Shown one piece after another: positions 16,387 through 25,500 of a stretch of DNA of 64,000 bases (positions are counted from its first letter, which is position 1; the number at the start of each line of letters is the position of its first letter). The stretch spans positions 1 to 64,000 of the forward strand of contig NZ_QRMP01000018.1 of assembly GCF_003473295.1 (NCBI RefSeq), read 5' to 3'. This stretch comes from Parabacteroides sp. AM08-6. Lineage in GTDB: Bacteria > Bacteroidota > Bacteroidia > Bacteroidales > Tannerellaceae. The notes beneath the pieces are model-generated. The model did no database searches, was not told the DNA's origin, and saw only the letters and a list, made by a program, of their open reading frames with translations. Both the position numbers and the translations under genes were made by a program.

Positions 16387-16668
16387 TTATGATTTCTCAA
16401 TTTTAACGACTTTCCCTTTTCCGCCGGTAACGACGCTGACTGCCGAAATAATTGCTGCTGTGGTCTGGTTTGTAATGCCCGTAACAGGAGCTGTCGTTGC
16501 AACTTGTGGTTGCGGTTTGATTTGTTTCTTTACGGTGACCTCTTCGGGGGCGTATTTGTTTACCAGTGTAATTAGTCCTTTCCCAAGATTAATGACAATC
16601 AGCAAAATCGCAAAAACTGTTGTCATACCGACTACCATTAGTAAAAGTCCAGTTTCTAAGTTTTCCAT
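16387..16668 (-). CDS. oadG: Na+-pump decarboxylase gamma subunit
   Basis: A 93-residue protein with a single N-terminal membrane helix (about 7-28, GLLLMVVGMTTVFAILLIVI), a Pro/Lys linker and a short C-terminal tail. This is the standard architecture of the OadG subunit, which stabilises the alpha-beta complex. It is the first gene of the operon, 78 nt downstream of a good promoter box. Confidence 0.88.
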   Translation of the reverse strand: MENLETGLLLMVVGMTTVFAILLIVINLGKGLITLVNKYAPEEVTVKKQIKPQPQVATTAPVTGITNQTTAAIISAVSVVTGGKGKVVKIEKS

Positions 16669-16745
16669 ATAATATATTTAAATTAGGGAATAATTGTGCA
16701 AAAAGTGTGAGTGGTACAATCTCTCCCAAGTTATAAATTCGCATG

Positions 16746-16753
16746 CAAAATTA
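16746..16753 (-). promoter_or_regulatory. -7 box of the oadGAB promoter
   Basis: TAATTTTG on the minus strand matches the Bacteroides -7 consensus TAnnTTTG. It is 78 nt before the oadG ATG, with a TTG-like -33 element near 16776. Confidence 0.6.
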
Positions 16754-16834
16754 GAAAAATGTATTGTAACCACTCAATGGGAATATATAAAAAAACAAAA
16801 GAAAATGAAATTGAACAGGCCTAAGTGTGTTATC

Positions 16835-16864
16835 TTTAAAGCAAAAACGCCTTTTTGCTTTAAA
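16835..16864. repeat. perfect 13-bp inverted repeat in the oadG upstream region
   Basis: TTTAAAGCAAAAA and its exact complement flank a four-base loop (16848-16851). It lies 82 bp upstream of the oadG promoter box and about 450 bp upstream of the TPR gene, in otherwise AT-rich, gene-free DNA (16669-17314). It could be a regulator site or a terminator-like hairpin. Apart from this and the two promoters, I see nothing else in this gap. Confidence 0.6.
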
Positions 16865-17277
16865 ATTGAAATATTTTCTCTCCTGTTTGTTGTAAACTAC
16901 AAAAAAGAGACCAAAGGGATTTTGAAATGCACCACTGCACAGTACATGACAAAAAGTATGTAGTATAAAACTATCAGTTAAAAAATAACGAAGAATTCCC
17001 TTATCCATTTTCAGTGTATTAAATAGATAGTACTTCCCTCGCCCCATCTCGGCAAATTGGCAAGTTGTTCTCCATTTTGGTGTTTTGCTGTCTATTTGAT
17101 ATGCTAAAAAGGGTTACATGTGCGGGTAATTTATTTTACCCGCCATATTAATCCCATTTAGTTGTTATACTAATGACATTTTGATAATTATGGAAATGTT
17201 CTTCCAATAACTCGCCAGTTGTGTCGGTAAAATAAAACATTTCTTTTATCTCTTCTTTCTTAAAAAAATAGAAGTCG

Positions 17278-17285
17278 TATCTTTG
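17278..17285 (+). promoter_or_regulatory. -7 box of the TPR gene promoter
   Basis: TATCTTTG, an exact TAnnTTTG match, is 29 nt before the ATG at 17315, so transcription would start a little over 20 nt upstream of the gene. Confidence 0.7.
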
Positions 17286-17314
17286 TCGTCCGAAAACCAA
17301 CAGCAAATGAAGTC

Positions 17315-18280
17315 ATGGGAAATTTCTTTACATCACTTTTCTCTTCTTCCAAAGCAGCAACACCTGAAGAAGAAGAGAGCAAGAACAAGCAGAAAAATTT
17401 TGATATTCTGAAATACGACGGTGTCCGTGCGCAAAAAATGGGACAAGTGGCGTATGCGATTAAATGTTTCACGGAAGCGTTGAATATCGAGGAAGATTTC
17501 GAAACAATGACCTATCTGGTCTCGGCTTATACAATGGCAAACAAGTTGGAGGAGGCTTTGGATACGTTGAATCGCATGGTGGAACTCGAACCGGACCATA
17601 TCAATACACGTCTGACCAGGTCGAATGTATTGTTTATGCTTGATAAAGATGCCGATGTAATTGCTGATTGTACCCGCGTGATTGAATTGGAAGAAAGCAA
17701 TCATCTTGCTTGGTTTCTGATGGGAAAAGCAAAACGGACAACCGGCGACCCGTTGGGTGCTATAGCCGACCTGACCCGTGCTATCGCCTTGAAGGAGGAT
17801 TTTACCGATGCTTATCTGTTGCGTGCGGAAGTATTGCTTTCGATGGGACAACCCGGCGAAGCGTTGCCGGATGCGGAGAAGGCCATTACATTGGCTCCGG
17901 ATGAGGAAACGTCCTACCTGCTTCGTGGCCGTATCTATGAAGCGATGGGTAATGCTGATGCTGCGGCTGCCGATTATCAGAATGCGCTGGATTTGAATCC
18001 GTTTAACGATGATGCTTGTCTGTTGACCGGAAATTTACTGATTGCGCAGGAACGCTTGGATGAAGCTATTTCATTTTTTGATGAAGCTATCGAGCTGAAT
18101 CCCGAGTTTTCCAAAGCTTATGCCGAACGCGGTCGTGCCAAGAATCTAAAAGGTGACAAAGAAGGTGCTTTCGAAGATTTGAAAAAGTCAATCGAGCTGA
18201 ACCCGGATGGTGAAGAAGCGCAAAAAATGAACGGGCAACATACTAATTTCGATGATATGTATAAAGGAGGAATCTTTTAA
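17315..18280 (+). CDS. TPR-repeat protein
   Basis: A 321-residue protein. A short Ser/Lys-rich N-terminus (MGNFFTSLFSSSKAAT) precedes about seven tetratricopeptide repeats from residue 30 to 305, with the usual A/G/Y-A pattern (for example YAIKCFTEALNIE, AIADLTRAIALKE, AISFFDEAIELNP). It has no signal peptide and is probably a cytoplasmic scaffold for protein contacts; the partner is unknown. It is a single gene with its own promoter, upstream of rpmH. Confidence 0.88.
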   Translation: MGNFFTSLFSSSKAATPEEEESKNKQKNFDILKYDGVRAQKMGQVAYAIKCFTEALNIEEDFETMTYLVSAYTMANKLEEALDTLNRMVELEPDHINTRLTRSNVLFMLDKDADVIADCTRVIELEESNHLAWFLMGKAKRTTGDPLGAIADLTRAIALKEDFTDAYLLRAEVLLSMGQPGEALPDAEKAITLAPDEETSYLLRGRIYEAMGNADAAAADYQNALDLNPFNDDACLLTGNLLIAQERLDEAISFFDEAIELNPEFSKAYAERGRAKNLKGDKEGAFEDLKKSIELNPDGEEAQKMNGQHTNFDDMYKGGIF

Positions 18281-18306
18281 TTGAGCAAACAAAAAACACA
18301 CAACTC

Positions 18307-18337
18307 TTTGTTTATTAAAAAAAAGGCTCTATCTTTG
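18307..18337 (+). promoter_or_regulatory. rpmH promoter
   Basis: A textbook Bacteroides promoter: TTTG at 18307-18310, a 19-bp spacer, then TATCTTTG at 18330-18337. The start codon is 48 nt downstream. Confidence 0.85.
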
Positions 18338-18385
18338 CAGCCCAAATCGATGTGATAAAGATAATAATAAATAATATATAGAAAG

Positions 18386-18538
18386 ATGAAAAGAACATTC
18401 CAACCATCCAACAGAAAAAGAAAGAACAAGCACGGCTTTCGTTCAAGAATGGCTACTGCCAACGGTCGCAGAGTATTAGCATCTCGTCGTGCCAAAGGAA
18501 GAGCTAAATTAACAGTTTCAGACGAATACAACGGATAA
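18386..18538 (+). CDS. rpmH: 50S ribosomal protein bL34
   Basis: A 50-residue, very basic protein that begins [20 protein letters not shown] and continues with the invariant [19 protein letters not shown] region of bL34. It is a structural protein of the large ribosomal subunit. The gene has its own strong promoter 48 nt upstream and a hairpin terminator 26 bp downstream. The shortness is normal for the family, and the C-terminal extension (about six residues) is as in other Bacteroidota. Confidence 0.97.
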   Translation: MKRTFQPSNRKRKNKHGFRSRMATANGRRVLASRRAKGRAKLTVSDEYNG

Positions 18539-18563
18539 TCTGCTTCCGTTTGAAATTTTTTAT

Positions 18564-18609
18564 AAAGAAAGTAGAGGTTTTTACTAAAAAGCCTTTACTT
18601 TCTTTGTTT
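18564..18609 (+). terminator. hairpin terminator after rpmH
   Basis: AAAGAAAGTA at 18564 pairs with TACTTTCTTT ending at 18605. Inner TTTTT/AAAAA and GG/CC pairs and a T-run follow. It is the first strong hairpin after the rpmH stop. Confidence 0.75.
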
Positions 18610-18652
18610 TAACGGCATTCTTTTCTACTTTTGGTTCGCCGATTAAAATAAA

Positions 18653-19288
18653 ATGGAAATGAAAGACTTTTTGGTAAAACTGATTAAGAATCCGTATGTC
18701 TTTAATTTGTTACTGGCTGTGGTTCTTTCGTGTGCCCTGATTTATGGTACGCTGAAATGGCTTGACTCTTATACAAGACACAATGAAGCGGTAGTGGTGC
18801 CCGATGTGAAAGGACTGAAAATAGAAGAAGCCGAAGAGTTTTTTAAAAGTAATAATTTGCGTTATAGCGTAATCGATTCTGTCTTTTCTAAAAATGTGGA
18901 ACCTGGAGCGATTGTGGAATTAGTGCCTTCGCCCGGTTCGAAGGTAAAAGAGGGACGTATCGTATTTATTACTGTTAATGCCCAGACTTCGCAAATGGCG
19001 ACTATTCCGGAAGTGGAAGATCTTTCTTTCCGTCAAGCGTATGCTTTGTTGCGCGCTCGTGGCTTTGAGAATGTTGAGATTGAATATGTACCGGGCGACT
19101 TTAAAGATTTGGCTGTTGCTATCGAACTGCGTGGGCGGGAGTTGCAGAAGGGTGAACATGTTCCGCTTACTGCTCAATTGACCTTGAAAGTCAGTAGTGG
19201 AGAAAGTGAATTGCCTTCGGACTCCTTGGGTGTGCCGAGTAGTATTCCGATAGAAACGTTGGATAGTGAAGAAGAAAACTGGTTTTAA
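18653..19288 (+). CDS. PASTA-domain membrane protein
   Basis: A 211-residue protein with one N-terminal membrane helix (about 14-36) and a periplasmic part with two PASTA domains, about 44-112 (VVVPDVKGLKIEEAEEFF) and 113-180 (IPEVEDLSFRQAYALLRARG). PASTA domains bind peptidoglycan or beta-lactam-like ligands and usually sit on kinases or penicillin-binding proteins; here they are on a bare anchor. It starts a run of four tightly spaced genes ending in D-Ala-D-Ala ligase and an acyltransferase, so a link to the cell envelope is plausible. Confidence 0.88.
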   Translation: MEMKDFLVKLIKNPYVFNLLLAVVLSCALIYGTLKWLDSYTRHNEAVVVPDVKGLKIEEAEEFFKSNNLRYSVIDSVFSKNVEPGAIVELVPSPGSKVKEGRIVFITVNAQTSQMATIPEVEDLSFRQAYALLRARGFENVEIEYVPGDFKDLAVAIELRGRELQKGEHVPLTAQLTLKVSSGESELPSDSLGVPSSIPIETLDSEEENWF

Positions 19289-19290
19289 CT

Positions 19291-20364
19291 ATGGATGAGT
19301 TTTATGACGAAATGGATGATGGGCAGGTAGACGACCTCCTGCAACCGGAAGAGGATGATTCTCCTCAACTGTATGAACATTTCCGCTTCGTAGCCGATCG
19401 CGGGCAATCCTTGTTGCGCGTAGATAAATTTCTGGTAGACCGGATGATGGGGGCTACCCGTAATCGCATACAACTAGCAGCGGATGCAGGTTGTATCATG
19501 GCTAACGGCAAACCGGTAAAGAGCAATTACCGCGTGAAGCCCGAAGACGTGGTAACTATCATGATGACGCGTCCGCGTCGGGACTTTGAAATTATTCCCG
19601 AAAATATTCCAATAAAAATAATCTATGAAGATGACGACTTGTTGGTGGTGGATAAACCTGCCGGCTTGGTCGTACATCCGGGACATGGAAATTATACCGG
19701 AACGTTAGTCAATGCTTTGGCTTGGTATTTGAAAGATGATCCTACGTACGATCCGAACGACCCGTCTCTCGGTTTGGTTCATCGTATTGATAAAGATACA
19801 TCCGGATTGTTGGTTGTGGCTAAACGACCGGAGGCAAAGGCGAATCTTAGTCTGCAGTTTTTTCATAAAACAACTCAACGCGAATATCGTGCTTTGGTAT
19901 GGGGGATTGTAAAAGAGGATGAAGGCCGCATCGAAGGAAATATCGGTCGTGATCCCCGTAATCGTATGCAAATGACTGTTTTTCCTGAAGGTGATTTGGG
20001 AAAAACGGCTGTTACCCACTACTCTGTATTGGAGCGGTTAGGCTATGTTACCCTTGTTAAATGCCGGCTGGAAACCGGACGTACGCATCAGATACGTGTC
20101 CACATGAAGTATATCGGACATACCTTGTTTAATGATGAACGGTATGGGGGCAACGACATTCTGAAAGGTACAACTTTTACCCGATACAAACAATTTGTTG
20201 AGAATTGTTTTGCCATTTGTCCTCGCCAGGCGCTTCATGCCAAGACGCTGGGCTTTGTCCATCCGACTACAGGCGAGGAAATGTTTTTTGATTCCGAAAT
20301 ACCTGCCGACATGAGTCAATTGATAGAGAAATGGCGTAGATATGCAACTACTAAAGAAATATGA
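19291..20364 (+). CDS. rluD: RluD-type 23S rRNA pseudouridine synthase
   Basis: A 357-residue protein. An acidic N-terminus of about 30 residues is followed by an S4 RNA-binding domain (about 40-100) and the RluA/RluC/RluD catalytic domain (about 115-330). The catalytic Asp is in HRIDKDTSGLLVVAK and the RTHQIRVHMKYIGH motif follows. RluD modifies helix 69 of 23S rRNA. RluA-family substrate choice is hard to tell from sequence, so the symbol is tentative. It is 2 bp after the PASTA gene stop and overlaps ddl by 4 bp. Confidence 0.88.
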   Translation: MDEFYDEMDDGQVDDLLQPEEDDSPQLYEHFRFVADRGQSLLRVDKFLVDRMMGATRNRIQLAADAGCIMANGKPVKSNYRVKPEDVVTIMMTRPRRDFEIIPENIPIKIIYEDDDLLVVDKPAGLVVHPGHGNYTGTLVNALAWYLKDDPTYDPNDPSLGLVHRIDKDTSGLLVVAKRPEAKANLSLQFFHKTTQREYRALVWGIVKEDEGRIEGNIGRDPRNRMQMTVFPEGDLGKTAVTHYSVLERLGYVTLVKCRLETGRTHQIRVHMKYIGHTLFNDERYGGNDILKGTTFTRYKQFVENCFAICPRQALHAKTLGFVHPTTGEEMFFDSEIPADMSQLIEKWRRYATTKEI

Positions 20365-21344
20365 AAATGAAAAGAAACATTGCTATTGTAGCAGGAGGCG
20401 ATTCCTCCGAGATTGTTATTTCATTAAAAAGTGCAGAGGGAATCTACTCTTTTATTGATAAAGACAAATATAATTTATATATTGCCATCGTTAAGAAAGA
20501 CGGATGGGCAGTGAAACTTCCCAATGGTGAACACATTTCGATAGATAAAAATGATTTCAGTTTCCGTGAAAACAATGAGGTCAAGCATTTTGATTTTGCG
20601 TATATCACTATTCACGGTACACCTGGCGAAGATGGACGTTTACAGGCTTATTTTGATTTGATAGGAATGCCTTATTCATCCTGTGGAATGTTAGCGAGCA
20701 CTATTACGTTTAATAAGTTTGTTTGCAATAATTATTTGCGTGGTTTCGGTGTGAAGGTTGCCGACTCTATCCGTCTTTTTAAAGGACAGTCCATAACGGA
20801 TGAAGAAGTGATTGAACGTTTAGGACTTCCTGTTTTTGTGAAACCGAATGATGGTGGCAGCAGCTTCGGCGTTACGAAAGTGAAAGAAGCCTCACAGCTT
20901 CAACCTGCCATAGCCAAGGCTTTTGCCGAAGGCCGGGAAGTGATAATGGAAAGTTTTATCGCCGGAACGGAGGTGACTTGCGGTTGTTACAAAGTAAAAG
21001 GTAAAGAGGTCGTTTTTCCTCTTACTGAGGTTGTCACAGATAATGAATTCTTTGATTTTAACGCGAAATATAATGGTCAGGTTCAGGAAATCACGCCGGC
21101 TCGTATTTCGGCTGAACTGACTGAGAAAGTACAGCGTGAGACATCAAAGATTTATGATATTTTGGGTGCTAAAGGCCTGATACGTGTTGATTTTATCATT
21201 CCGGATGATGGCGAACCCAAAATGTTGGAAGTCAATACAACTCCAGGGATGACAGCTACTAGTTTTATCCCGCAACAGGTGCGTGCCGCAGGCTTGGATA
21301 TTAAAAATGTAATGACTGATATTATAGAAAACGAGTTTAAATAA
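20361..21344 (+). CDS. ddl: D-alanine--D-alanine ligase
   Basis: A 327-residue ATP-grasp enzyme that makes D-Ala-D-Ala for peptidoglycan. Visible motifs are an N-terminal GGDSSEIVISLKSA, the HGTPGEDG loop near residue 75-82, the ATP-binding VKPNDGGSSFGVTKV at about 161-175, and the C-terminal metal site LEVNTTPGMT. The length is as expected. It starts with an ATGA overlap to the pseudouridine synthase stop. Confidence 0.95.
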   Translation: MKMKRNIAIVAGGDSSEIVISLKSAEGIYSFIDKDKYNLYIAIVKKDGWAVKLPNGEHISIDKNDFSFRENNEVKHFDFAYITIHGTPGEDGRLQAYFDLIGMPYSSCGMLASTITFNKFVCNNYLRGFGVKVADSIRLFKGQSITDEEVIERLGLPVFVKPNDGGSSFGVTKVKEASQLQPAIAKAFAEGREVIMESFIAGTEVTCGCYKVKGKEVVFPLTEVVTDNEFFDFNAKYNGQVQEITPARISAELTEKVQRETSKIYDILGAKGLIRVDFIIPDDGEPKMLEVNTTPGMTATSFIPQQVRAAGLDIKNVMTDIIENEFK

Positions 21345-21349
21345 AAGAT

Positions 21350-22504
21350 ATGGAAGTTCCGAATAATTTTGACGATATCCGTCCGCTGAATAATGATGAG
21401 GTAAAAGAAGCTATTGAGAAGCTTGTTGCCAATGATGATTTTGAGCGGGCTTTTCGGTATATTGAACCGGATGTGAACTGGGATGAATTTTCCAAGACAA
21501 TGCGTTCTTTTAAGACAAAAGAAGATTTTAAATCGAAGTTAGCATACGAAGCTGTAATGAAGGTCGCCAACGATACGACTTTTTCATTAACGATTTCCGG
21601 TCGTAGCCGCTTACCGAAAGATAAGAAACCTTGTACTTTTGTGTCCAACCACCGTGACATTGTATTAGACGCTTCTTTTTTGAATGTGATGCTGTATGAT
21701 GTCGGATATGGAATGACTCAGGTAGCAATAGGTGATAATCTATTGATTCGCCCTTGGATAGAGACATTGGTACGACTGAATAATAGTTTTATTGTAAAAC
21801 GTAATGTCTCGGTTCGTCAGATGTTGGAGGTCAGTCGTATCCTTTCTGCTTATATTCGCTACACGATTACAGAAACGAAAGAGTCTATTTGGATTGCCCA
21901 GCGTGAAGGACGTGCCAAAGATTCGAATGACCGTACACAGGGGAGTGTCCTGAAGATGTTAAATATGAGTGGGAAAGAGGATATTGTTTCTAATTTGATG
22001 GAACTGAATATTTTTCCGGTAGCTATTTCTTATGAGTTTGATCCGTGCGATTTCCTTAAAGCAAAAGAATTCCAACAGAAACGTGATGAGCCTGATTTTA
22101 CAAAGAGCCAGCGTGATGATTTACTTAGCATGGAAACCGGTATTCTGAATAATAAGGGTCGTGTTCATTTTACTTTGACTTCTCCTATAAATGACCAGCT
22201 CGCCAAGTTGGATAGAAATATGGAAAAGAATGAACTGATTGCCGCTATAGCCTCTATCATCGATAAGGAAATTTATAAACATTACCGTTTTTATCCTTGT
22301 AATTATGTCGCTTATGATATGTTGAACGGAACCAGACGCTTTAGTGAAAATTATAGTCTGAAAGATAAGAAGCAGTTTGAAACTTATCTGCAAGGTCAGT
22401 TGGATAAGATTGTTCTTCCCAATAAGGATGAGGCGTTTCTTCGTACCAAGATACTCGAAATGTATACGAATCCATTGAAAAATCACTTGGAGAATAAAGA
22501 GTAG
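21350..22504 (+). CDS. 1-acyl-glycerol-3-phosphate acyltransferase family protein (PlsC-like)
   Basis: A 384-residue protein. The acyltransferase core has FVSNHRDIVLD (His101, Asp103, Asp107); the spacing is H-x5-D for the last Asp, unlike the usual H-x4-D. Further motifs are IVKRNVSVRQM and SIWIAQREGRAKDSNDRTQ (about 183-201), which plays the part of the EGTRS-like substrate loop. It has no strong membrane helices. It would acylate lysophosphatidate or a related lipid. It is 5 bp after ddl and ends the operon before a strong terminator. Confidence 0.8.
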   Translation: MEVPNNFDDIRPLNNDEVKEAIEKLVANDDFERAFRYIEPDVNWDEFSKTMRSFKTKEDFKSKLAYEAVMKVANDTTFSLTISGRSRLPKDKKPCTFVSNHRDIVLDASFLNVMLYDVGYGMTQVAIGDNLLIRPWIETLVRLNNSFIVKRNVSVRQMLEVSRILSAYIRYTITETKESIWIAQREGRAKDSNDRTQGSVLKMLNMSGKEDIVSNLMELNIFPVAISYEFDPCDFLKAKEFQQKRDEPDFTKSQRDDLLSMETGILNNKGRVHFTLTSPINDQLAKLDRNMEKNELIAAIASIIDKEIYKHYRFYPCNYVAYDMLNGTRRFSENYSLKDKKQFETYLQGQLDKIVLPNKDEAFLRTKILEMYTNPLKNHLENKE

Positions 22505-22524
22505 AAAAAGATATTTTGTAAAAT

Positions 22525-22572
22525 GGAGGTGTGTCAAAGCATGGATAAAATGCTTTTGACACACCTCCTTTT
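22525..22572. terminator. strong terminator between convergent genes
   Basis: An 18-bp stem starting GGAGGTGTGTCAAAGCAT (22525-22542) pairs with 22550-22568 with one bulge, followed by TTTTGTTTT. It serves the acyltransferase operon and, on the other strand, the hybrid sensor gene. Confidence 0.9.
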
Positions 22573-22592
22573 GTTTTCAGAGCTTTATATTT

Positions 22593-25500
22593 TTAAGTAT
22601 TTCGGTGTTCTTTTGCATATTTGGATGGACTCGTACCGAATTGTTTGATGAAAGCCGACCAGAAATAAGATTGTGAGCTGAAACCAACGGTTTCTGAGAT
22701 TTCATATATCTTCATGTTTCCTTGTATCAGTAGCTCGGCAGCCTTTTTCAGGCGGCTGATTTTTATCAGGTCATTGGGCGTCAGATCCGATATGGCTCGT
22801 ATTTTGCGGTAAAGTGTCGGGCGGCTTAAGTGCATCAAATCTGCTATCATATTGACATCCAAATCTGGATTACTAATATTCTCATTGATGATATTATTCA
22901 GCTTTTCGAGGAAATTCTCATCTGCTTTTGTATAAGCCATCGACTTCATGTTGGCGATTGGAGATTTAAAATAGAATTTGCGGATATTGTCGCGGTTGGA
23001 AAGCAAATTCGATATTTGGGCCATCAACAAGTTGGAGGAGAAAGGCTTTTCTATATAAGCATCGGCTCCCAGTTCCAACCCTTCCAGTCTGGACTGGAGT
23101 GTATTCTTGGCTGTTAGTAGTATGACTGGAATATGGCTGAATTCAATATCGGTTTTTACTTCTTTCAGCAGGGCGAAACCATCCATGATTGGCATCATAA
23201 CATCGCTGATAATCAGTTGGACACTGTGTGATTTTAATAAATCAATGGCTTCGGCGCCATTTCCGGCTATCAGCACATTATAGGATTGATTTACCTCATC
23301 AGCGATGAAATGACTCATTTCTTTGTTATCCTCCACTATTAAAATACTCGGACGCCCTTCTTCCTGAATGTAAGTGACTTCGTGTTCGATGGTGCCGGCG
23401 GTAGTCTCTTCTTCTTCCGGTTTTATGGATTCCGGTAATTTTACTGGTAACGTCAGACGAAACATCGTCATGGAAGAGCTGTCGGGAAATTCTTCTACAC
23501 GGAGTGTTCCATGGTGCATTTCAGCCAGTGAACGGGCTAGCGGTAATCCCAATCCGGTTCCCGGCTTATTTTCGCTTCCTCCTACCCGGTAGAACGGCTC
23601 GAAAATCTTTTCTTTTATTTCGGAAGGAATCGGTTTTCCATCGTTTATAAAGTCGACCATGAAGGTTTCATAATCCGATGATAACTGTATACGAATGATA
23701 ATGCTATTGTCTGCATATTTGATTGCGTTTGAAAACAGGTTACTGAAAATTTTGGTGATAGCCTCTTTATCCACAAAAACATACAATTCCTGCATTGTCA
23801 GGTCAAGGTTCAGCAGCAAATTATGTTCTGTTGCCATCTCTTGGAAGCGACGAGCTGTTTCAGTCAGTAAGGTAACGATTTCCGTACGAACGAAACTGAG
23901 CCGATAACCTTCTATTTCTGTTTTGCGGAAATCAAGCAGCTGATTGACCAAGGACAATAGACGAGATACATTTTTATCCATCAGTATCAGTGAATTGTTT
24001 TCTTTCTCGCTGATATTCTCCGATTTAAGAAGTCGTTCGAGCGGATTTTTTATCAGTGTCAGCGGAGTTCGTATTTCATGGGCGATATTAATAAAGAAAT
24101 CTATTTTAGCCTGATATAATTCTTTTTCTTTCTGGTCTTCAAATAATTGCATATGATAAGCCATTGTTCTCTTCGTTTTTCTTCTCCATGAATAAAGGGA
24201 AAAGAAAAGAATAGCCAATACAACGATAATATATATGATATAGGCTGTGTCCGATACCCACCAAGGAGGTAATATCGTGATTTGTAATCTGGTAGGAGTA
24301 TCGCTCCAATTATTCGACAAGTTTGCGGCACGAACCTCGAATGTATAATCACCGGGATGCAATTCTGTGAAATAGACAGTGTTACGTTCACCGATTGGCA
24401 TCCATTCCTTATCCATATTTCCCATCCGGTAAGCATATTGAATGGAATTGGGTGCAATGAAATTTAAGGCGGAGAAATTAATACTGAATGTTGATTCCTT
24501 ATGGGTGAGGGTTATTTTCTTTACAGGTGAAGAGGCGGAACAATTCAGGATACATTTTCCTCCAATTTCGTTTTGTATTTCCAATGAGCCTAAGTGTACA
24601 TCCATCCTCTCGGCTGTCGGCTGTACTTCTAAAGGTTTGAAATGGATGAAGCCTTTTACCGTGCCGAAATAGAAAGTTCCTTTATCATCTTTGAATGCGG
24701 AATTGTCATTAAACTGCCGGGTAATAAGACCGTGAGCCTCTGTATAAGTGGTTATTTTACCGGTTTGTGTGTCCAGGCTTACCAAACCGTTGGCAGTACT
24801 AATCCACAAGTTTTCATTATCGTCAGGGAGAATGCGGAAAGCAACATTACTCGGCATCCCGTTTTTTACGGTATAATGAAGCGATTCGCCGGTTTGAAAA
24901 TCATACTTAATAACCCCTTCTACCGTGGCAAACCACATGTTGCTTTCTTTATCTTCACACGCATCATTTACAAAATTATGTCGTTGTGTATTCAGCTTGT
25001 CGTAAGGCAGATACATACCTGTATTACTGACCGGATTGTAGTAGAAACTACGGTTGAACATACCAATCCATATTCTACCCAAACGGTCTTCGTAAATACA
25101 GTTCGCCGAGAAAGGGGGAAATTGAGGGGCATATAGAAAACGGTCATTTAGAAAATCGTATTTGTAAACACCATCGTCAGTGCCGACATAAATTTGCCCT
25201 TCTTGTGAAACTTTGATGCACCGTACCGTACTATTCTTTACCGTAGCCGAATCTTTCAGCAAACTATAGTGTTTGATTACTTTGCGGGTTTTTATATCCA
25301 TCAGGTCTATACCATGTATGACATGTCCAATCCAGAGCTTGTCGCCGGAAGTTGCCAGACCGCGTATATTGGTGTGTGCCAGTCCTCTTTCGCCCGGGAC
25401 CGGCTGGTAATTCGTGAAAGTCCCTGTTTTCTTTTCCAGACAGTTGATGCCTGCATCTTCAGTTCCAATCCAAATGTTTCCATAGATATCGGTACAAATA

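Noticed and set aside
16694..16963. 89-codon plus-strand frame upstream of the TPR gene
   Set aside because: It spans the oadG promoter box and the 13-bp inverted repeat, and the product is low-complexity Lys/Phe-rich; AT-rich spacer without coding character.
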